Positions 30,051-33,979 of a stretch of 33,979 nt of DNA are shown here, piece after piece. How positions within the stretch are numbered: the stretch's first letter is position 1; each line of letters begins with the position of its first letter. The DNA lies in the NCBI RefSeq assembly GCF_030815095.1, contig NZ_JAUSWF010000011.1, forward strand, positions 1 to 33,979, in the 5' to 3' direction. This DNA is from Aedoeadaptatus ivorii (lineage in GTDB: Bacteria > Bacillota > Clostridia > Tissierellales > Peptoniphilaceae). The position numbers were made by a program, and so were the translations under genes. The notes below the pieces were generated by a model, which was given only the letters and a program-made list of their open reading frames with translations, ran no database searches and was not told the origin of the DNA.

Positions 30051-31351
30051 AGTCCCTTACCTTTTTTACCAAAACCCTATTCCGCTTTCTCGCCACGCTG
30101 CTCGCCCTCTTTGCCGCCGTGCTCCTAGTCTGGATGATCGGCGTCGGCGCCATCTATTTTCGGGAGGCGCGCTCTCCCAAATCACCCGACTCTTTGTATA
30201 AGGCGATCGCAAAAGACGACCCCCGCGCCCTGTCCGCCCCCCTGCAAAATACCCTCGCCGACGAGGGCATATGGATGCTGGTGCTCGACGATACGGGAAA
30301 GTATCGCACCGCCTACGGCGTTCCGGCGTCGCTTCGGCACGACTATAAGACTTCGGAGGTGGCGAAGTTTACCCGCTGGTATCTCGAGGACCACCCGGTG
30401 TTTACCTATGTAGAGGGCGAAAACATCGTCGTATTGGGGTATCCGAAAGACAGCTACGGCAAATTGGCGTCGAACTATTTTCAAGTGGAGATGACCTTTC
30501 GACTGCTCTACTTGCTGCTCTTTATCTTCGCCTTCGGAATTTTTGCGGTATTCTTGTTGTATTATTTTTCTTCCAAGAAACTAAACGCCGAGATCCTGCC
30601 CTTGGCAAAAGGAATCGAGGAACTGGCACAAAACCGCCCCGTCTCCCTGCCCCACGGCGGCGAACTGAACGACCTAAAAGAAGCCTTAAACCGCACTTCT
30701 CGCCACCTCGAAGCCGATAAGGCGGAGCGTCGTCGCTGGATTCGGGGCATCAGCCACGACATCCGCACGCCCCTTACGGTGATCGCCGCCAATGCGAAAT
30801 CCATCGAAGACGGAAAAGACATCAGCCACGCCGCAAAAACCATCGAAGAGAGCGCCTTTCGGATCGACAAAATTTTGGAAGGGCTCAATCTCACCTATTT
30901 TATGGAACAGCTGGACGCACCCGAAAACCCGAAGGCAATCGCGCTCCTTCCCCTCATACGCCGCATCGCCGCGGAATGTATCGACGCCTCGGACACCGAC
31001 TTTTCCGTCGAAATCGACGACGCAGAGGACGCCCGCATTATGGGAGACGAAAACCTGATCGACCGCGCCGTGCGCAACCTGCTCCAAAACTCTGCTCGCC
31101 ACAACAAGGCGGTGACGGTGCGCATCGCCATCAAAGAGACGAAAGACGCGGTGGTACTATGTATTGCCGACGACGGGACGATTTCTTCGGCAGATACCGA
31201 GCGCCTAAACGACGATATTTCGCCCCGCAGTGCCAACGGATTCGGCATCCCCATCGTAAAGAAAATCCTCGCCATCCACGGAGGTACGGTACAGTTCGCC
31301 TACGGCGATCCCGGCCTTATCGCGCGGCTGATCTTCCCAAAGCCATTCTAA
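30047..31351 (+). CDS. Sensor histidine kinase paired with the OmpR-type regulator
   Basis: This 434-residue kinase starts at GTG (GTGA overlap with the regulator gene). It has a membrane segment near residues 13-35, an extracytoplasmic sensor of about 130 residues, a second segment near 145-175, and a HAMP-like linker. The phosphoacceptor box is GISHDIRTPLTVIAAN near residue 244. The N box is RAVRNLLQNSARHNKA, the form common in lantibiotic-responsive kinases. In the G1 box the usual DxGxG is altered to DDGTISS. The G2 box is NGFGIPIVKKILAIHGG. The long sensor differs from the short BceS type and suggests direct ligand sensing. A bidirectional terminator follows. Confidence 0.93.
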   Translation: MKSLTFFTKTLFRFLATLLALFAAVLLVWMIGVGAIYFREARSPKSPDSLYKAIAKDDPRALSAPLQNTLADEGIWMLVLDDTGKYRTAYGVPASLRHDYKTSEVAKFTRWYLEDHPVFTYVEGENIVVLGYPKDSYGKLASNYFQVEMTFRLLYLLLFIFAFGIFAVFLLYYFSSKKLNAEILPLAKGIEELAQNRPVSLPHGGELNDLKEALNRTSRHLEADKAERRRWIRGISHDIRTPLTVIAANAKSIEDGKDISHAAKTIEESAFRIDKILEGLNLTYFMEQLDAPENPKAIALLPLIRRIAAECIDASDTDFSVEIDDAEDARIMGDENLIDRAVRNLLQNSARHNKAVTVRIAIKETKDAVVLCIADDGTISSADTERLNDDISPRSANGFGIPIVKKILAIHGGTVQFAYGDPGLIARLIFPKPF

Positions 31352-31354
31352 TGC

Positions 31355-31392
31355 AATCAAAAACAGCGGCCATGCGGTCGCTGTTTTTGATT
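31355..31392. terminator. Bidirectional Rho-independent terminator
   Basis: The 14-bp stem AATCAAAAACAGCG / CGCTGTTTTTGATT separates the convergent kinase and lipoprotein genes. Confidence 0.88.
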
Positions 31393-31410
31393 CTAAAATC
31401 CTTTTGGGTA

Positions 31411-32319
31411 TTACTTCTTATCCAACATCTGCTTTGCAGCTTCCGCCATGCCTTCCTGCGTCATTCTTTCGTACTTTTTCGCATCCGGCGCATAAAAGTC
31501 CGGGACCAGTTGCATATCGTCGTAAGTGATCTCCGGCGACATCGTAAAGGAGTATTCTTTCGATTCCCCCGGCTGAAAGCCGCCCAGGCTCACGTCGTCG
31601 CCGATCAAAAACTCTCCGTCTCGTTTCAAGAGCAATATCAGATCCAACGACATAACCTCTTCTTTAGAAGTGTTCGTTACGGTGCCATAGATCTTCTTGG
31701 CTTCCCCGTCTTCTTCTACCTGCATCTCGGTCTTCAAATCGGCAGCGCGTACGGCCGTCTCGGAGGGCGCTTCCAACCACCCCTGGTCGATGGTAAACTC
31801 GATATTCGCCACCTCTTCGGGAAAATCCTTAACATAGATTCCGAAGAATCCATTTTGATCGCCCGGCTGCAACCCATTGGTTGCCTTTAAATCTTCAAAG
31901 AGCGTCTTTCCTTCGGCATCCACGGCCGTAATGTGCACATTCGTGGCTTGAAGCGCCTTTTTATCGGACGTATTTTTTTACGATGCCGCCGTAAAAAACT
32001 TGTCCCCGACCTGTCGATATCCCTTTTCCGTAAACTGTGCATACTGGGCTTCTTGGGCTGCCGTCACGCCTATCATATCTTTCGAAACCGCAGCGCGCTC
32101 TTCTTCGCTCATGGTCAACATCTTCGTCGCCAAAATCTGCTGTTCTTCCTTGGTCATATCGTCCCAAGTCTTCGTCGTATAATCTGCCGTATTCGTACCC
32201 TGCGCCGTATTCTCGCCGCCTTTGTTCTCGGCATTTCCTTTGTCGGCACCGCCGCCACAGGCCACCAAAATCAGCGATAAGGCGACAAACATACCGGCTC
32301 GTTTGATCGTCTTTTGCAT
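31411..32319 (-). pseudogene. Lipoprotein with two FxLYD-like domains, interrupted by an in-frame TAA
   Basis: ATG 32319, with AGGAGG upstream, opens a lipoprotein (MQKTIKRAGMFVALSLILVAC, lipidated Cys21). An acidic helical part follows (DDMTKEEQQILATKMLTMSE). At codon 114 a TAA stops it, but the same frame then runs on for about 188 codons as KNTSDKKALQATNVHITAVD and, later, KKIYGTVTNTSKEEVMSLDL. Both parts resemble FxLYD-type beta domains. The stop falls where the first such domain should begin (TCG TAA AAA AAT). The reconstructed protein is about 302 residues. It may be a point-nonsense pseudogene, a sequencing error, or a short secreted form. The second part has no ribosome binding site of its own. 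Confidence 0.8.
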
Positions 32320-32458
32320 AATTTCCTCCTATGGTGTGTCGCATACAACCGTCCCCTCGTAAATTCGCTTGGCGGTCGCTCGTATCGGTTATTCTTTTTG
32401 TATACATTCTGTGTAAGAAATAGATGCCCTTTCTCATGTAAAAACCGAACAATTCCAC

Positions 32459-32483
32459 AAAAAAATCGATCCGAAGATCGATT
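32459..32483 (-). terminator. Rho-independent terminator of the glycosylase gene
   Basis: On the minus strand AATCGATC / GATCGATT with a TTCG loop is followed by seven T residues. The stem overlaps the last base of the stop codon. Confidence 0.9.
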
Positions 32484-33124
32484 CATTCCTCTATGCGCTT
32501 TTCGCAGCCGCCCTCCAGCGGGCAACCCGCACAGATCGGCCGCTTTTTGCAGTGTTCCTTGCCGTTGATCACGATCAACGCGTGAAAGTGATTGTAGATC
32601 TCGGCGCTTTCGGGGAGCCGCGCTTCGCAATACGCCTGCACCGCCGCATACGTCCTTCCCGCCTTGAGCGGGTAGCGGGCGAAGTGGCGCATCGTATACG
32701 CATCCACCACAAAAGACGGCAGACCGAAGGCGTAAAGCAAAATGCTGTCCGCCGTTTCGTTTCCGATGCCTTTTACCGAGAGAATTTCGGGCCGCAGCGC
32801 GTCCAAAGGCACGCGTCGCACTGCTTCGGCGTCGTAGTTGTAACGCGCATACCACGCCGTCATCGCCTTCAAATAGCGCGCCTTTTGGCGAAAAAATCCC
32901 GCCGGGCGAATCCTTTCTTCCAATGTTTCCACGGGCATGGCGGCGATCCTCTGCGGCGTGAGGTCTTCCGCCAGACGGGCAATCGCCTTTTCTACATTCG
33001 TCCAGGCGGTGTTTTGCGTAAGAATCGCGCCCACCATAATTTCGTAGGGGTTTTCCCCCGGCCACCAGTGCAGGTCGCCGTAATGGGAAAAAAGTGCGTC
33101 GTAGATTTGTAGTAAGGGTTCGAT
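32483..33124 (-). CDS. Endonuclease III-related DNA glycosylase (HhH-GPD with 4Fe-4S), probable ATC start
   Basis: This protein of about 213 residues is a base-excision DNA glycosylase of the endonuclease III-related group (COG2231 type, related to MagIII). It opens with IEPLLQIYDALFSHYGDLHW, then WPGENPYEIMVGAILTQNTA. The helix-hairpin-helix is LSVKGIGNETADSILLYAFG, and the catalytic Asp is in FVVDAYTMRHFAR. The C-terminal iron-sulfur ligands are CKKRPICAGCPLEGGC. No ATG, GTG or TTG lies at the expected N-terminus. AGGAG with 7-base spacing points to ATC at 33124, two codons after AGT ACC. The open frame continues upstream but only through repeat DNA; a GTG near 33185 is the next usable start. 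Confidence 0.88.
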   Translation of the reverse strand: MEPLLQIYDALFSHYGDLHWWPGENPYEIMVGAILTQNTAWTNVEKAIARLAEDLTPQRIAAMPVETLEERIRPAGFFRQKARYLKAMTAWYARYNYDAEAVRRVPLDALRPEILSVKGIGNETADSILLYAFGLPSFVVDAYTMRHFARYPLKAGRTYAAVQAYCEARLPESAEIYNHFHALIVINGKEHCKKRPICAGCPLEGGCEKRIEE

Positions 33125-33187
33125 GGTACTTCTCCTGTTCCGGTGTCGGTATTTTTCGTCTTTATGGGGTTGTGGATCGTACACCTT

Positions 33188-33242
33188 GTCATCCTGAATA
33201 TGGCAAGACAGCATTCCGTAAGCTATTGCCACCCACTTCCTT
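33188..33242 (+). repeat. Fragment of the hairpin-ended repeat family
   Basis: GTCATCCTGAATATGGCAAG and GTAAGCTATTGCCACCCAC match one end and the interior of the family. No partner end is present. It abuts the glycosylase gene and supplies the upstream open frame. Confidence 0.6.
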
Positions 33243-33489
33243 GTCATCCTGAGCAGAGCGAAGCGGAGTCGGCCGCTGCGTTCGCCAAATCGAAGATTTG
33301 GACTGCGCGGCATCTGACCTACGACGAAATCGAAGATTTCTGTTAGGTCATGAATGCATCTCCGAAAGCTATTGTGTGACGCATTGACGATAAAAGCCTA
33401 AGCGTGCGTTTCGGCCTTGGCCTCTACGCAGACTGCTTCTAGCGAAAGAGATTCTTCGACTCGGAACACAGTTCCTCGCTCAGAATGAC
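33243..33489 (-). repeat. Complete hairpin-ended repeat unit with nested stem-loop module, 247 bp
   Basis: It begins GTCATCCTGAGCAGAGCGAA and ends GTTCCTCGCTCAGAATGAC, with the tip GGAAC-ACA-GTTCC at the far end. It lies in the same orientation as block 2 and contains module copy 3. Confidence 0.85.
33279..33356 (+). repeat. 78-bp nested stem-loop module, copy 3
   Basis: CCAAATC-GAA-GATTTGG is followed by TGACCTA/TAGGTCA enclosing GAAATC-GAA-GATTTC. It differs from copy 2 mainly in the two loops (AAA to GAA). Confidence 0.8.
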
Positions 33490-33542
33490 AATAGGGGACG
33501 AATGTGCGATTCGGCAAAAGCTATTGCGAATCCCTAAACCTT

Positions 33543-33728
33543 GTCATCCTGAGCGGAGCGAAGCGGAGTCGAACGGATCTCGTGTCTCTATTGCGGGTCG
33601 CCGGATTGCAAGGTGCCTATTGCGCGTTATGTTGCCCGTAAAAGAAGTGGACGTCGTGCGTTTCGGCCTTGGCCTCTACGCAAACTGCTTCTTGTGAAAG
33701 AGATTCTTCGACTCGGAACACAGTTCCT
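33543..33728 (-). repeat. Hairpin-ended repeat unit interrupted by an IS3-family element
   Basis: It begins GTCATCCTGAGCGGAGCGAA and follows the 33243-33489 unit, without the module, up to CGGAACACAGTTCCT. There the expected CGCTCAGAATGAC is replaced by TTAATTGGTACAATG, the end of an insertion sequence. The missing end should lie beyond the window. Confidence 0.8.
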
Positions 33729-33979
33729 TTAATTGGTACAATGTTTTGGACAAACTTTTCCAACTTTTAGTGACGTTCATTCCATTCTTCCATCGGCGTC
33801 TTGTATCCAATTGAGGAGTGGGGACGCAGATGATTGTAGTAATAAAAGTAATAATCGAACATCATATCCACTTGGTTTTTGGTAAAGGCGGATATCTTTC
33901 CCATCTCCACTTTCATCGTCTGCCAAAAGGTCTCAATAAAGATGTTATCAGCGGGCCGATGCGGCCGGGACATGGAATG
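33729..33979 (-). mobile_element. IS3-family insertion sequence, 3' end (continues past the window)
   Basis: The element end is fixed at about 33729 by comparison of the interrupted repeat with the intact copy at 33450-33489. The terminal sequence on the minus strand runs through GTTTGTCCAAAACATTGTAC. The transposase gene lies inside. The target duplication and the other end cannot be seen. Confidence 0.8.
33767..33979 (-). CDS. IS3-family transposase OrfB, C-terminal fragment (cut by window edge)
   Basis: The last about 70 codons of the DDE integrase-type OrfB. It reads SMSRPHRPADNIFIETFWQT with the third catalytic acidic residue (Glu of IETFW). It continues MKVEMGKISAFTKN and ends with YNHLRPHSSIGYKTPMEEWN, the family C-terminus. 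The frame stays open to the right edge. It catalyses transposition of the element, normally as an OrfAB frameshift fusion, which cannot be checked here. Confidence 0.93.
   Translation of the reverse strand, partial: HSMSRPHRPADNIFIETFWQTMKVEMGKISAFTKNQVDMMFDYYFYYYNHLRPHSSIGYKTPMEEWNERH

Noticed and set aside
31961..32458. 165-codon frame opposite the lipoprotein frame on the same strand
   Set aside because: It is a shadow of the lipoprotein gene, rich in Arg and Cys, with no ribosome binding site.
33125..33313. N-terminal extension of the glycosylase into the repeat (about 63 codons)
   Set aside because: The added residues only translate a repeat fragment and do not belong to the family.
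1..33979. tRNA, rRNA or known riboswitch genes
   Set aside because: I looked for cloverleaf-like patterns, rRNA landmarks and riboswitch cores in the intergenic regions by eye and saw none; a covariance-model scan would be decisive.

Overview
The window looks like a chromosomal segment of a fairly GC-rich Bacillota (Firmicutes), probably a clostridial or tissierellial anaerobe. The evidence is indirect: strong AGGAGG ribosome binding sites on most genes, many short GC-rich hairpin plus T-tract terminators, SLH-domain surface proteins, and Firmicutes-type families (DegV, YkvI, LytTR with DUF3021, GntR/ABC and BceRS/NisRK-like modules). I cannot name the genus from the sequence alone.

Layout. 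1-3769 (minus): the 5' end of tuf and a translationally coupled cca-glmM-degV operon. 3821-5827 (plus): an aldo/keto reductase with a ferredoxin-like tail plus a lipoprotein. 5830-7000: a gene-free block of hairpin-ended repeats. 7027-9894 (minus): pyrF-pyrE-ykvA-SLH protein. 10001-13562 (minus): a cysteine-free Mrp-type ATPase, a thiamine-binding-like protein, an alpha/beta hydrolase and a YkvI transporter. Then an M18 aminopeptidase (minus) diverges from a CNNM/CBS/CorC membrane protein (plus). 16576-18473 (minus): a gntR-ABC-permease operon with a clear promoter and operator-like repeats.

18480-21110 is the least stable part: a second repeat block, an AT-rich stretch, an SLH surface-protein pseudogene broken by at least four frameshifts, and a relic of the C-terminus of McrC. 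Next come a LytTR/DUF3021 pair, a DsbA/FrnE-like oxidoreductase, and a fatty-acid-related locus reading flavodoxin, TetR, oleate hydratase, the last with a structured leader. After it are a glutathione S-transferase split by a one-base frameshift, a lantibiotic-immunity-like ABC transporter (two permeases and an ATPase) divergent from its two-component system, a lipoprotein gene broken by an in-frame TAA, and an endonuclease III-like glycosylase with no standard start codon. The window ends in a third repeat block interrupted by the end of an IS3-family element.

The most unusual content is the repeat family. It consists of units of roughly 170-280 bp with about 40-bp terminal inverted repeats. 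The ends fold on themselves, the hairpin tips vary while staying palindromic, and three copies carry an optional 78-bp module with nested stem-loops. Other points worth a second look are three start-site anomalies (CTG start of gntR, probable ATC start of the glycosylase, apparently leaderless cca), the loss of the Fe-S cysteines in Mrp, and the oleate hydratase leader with a 16-codon ORF and a 15-bp stem. I did not see an obviously new multi-gene defence or biosynthetic system.
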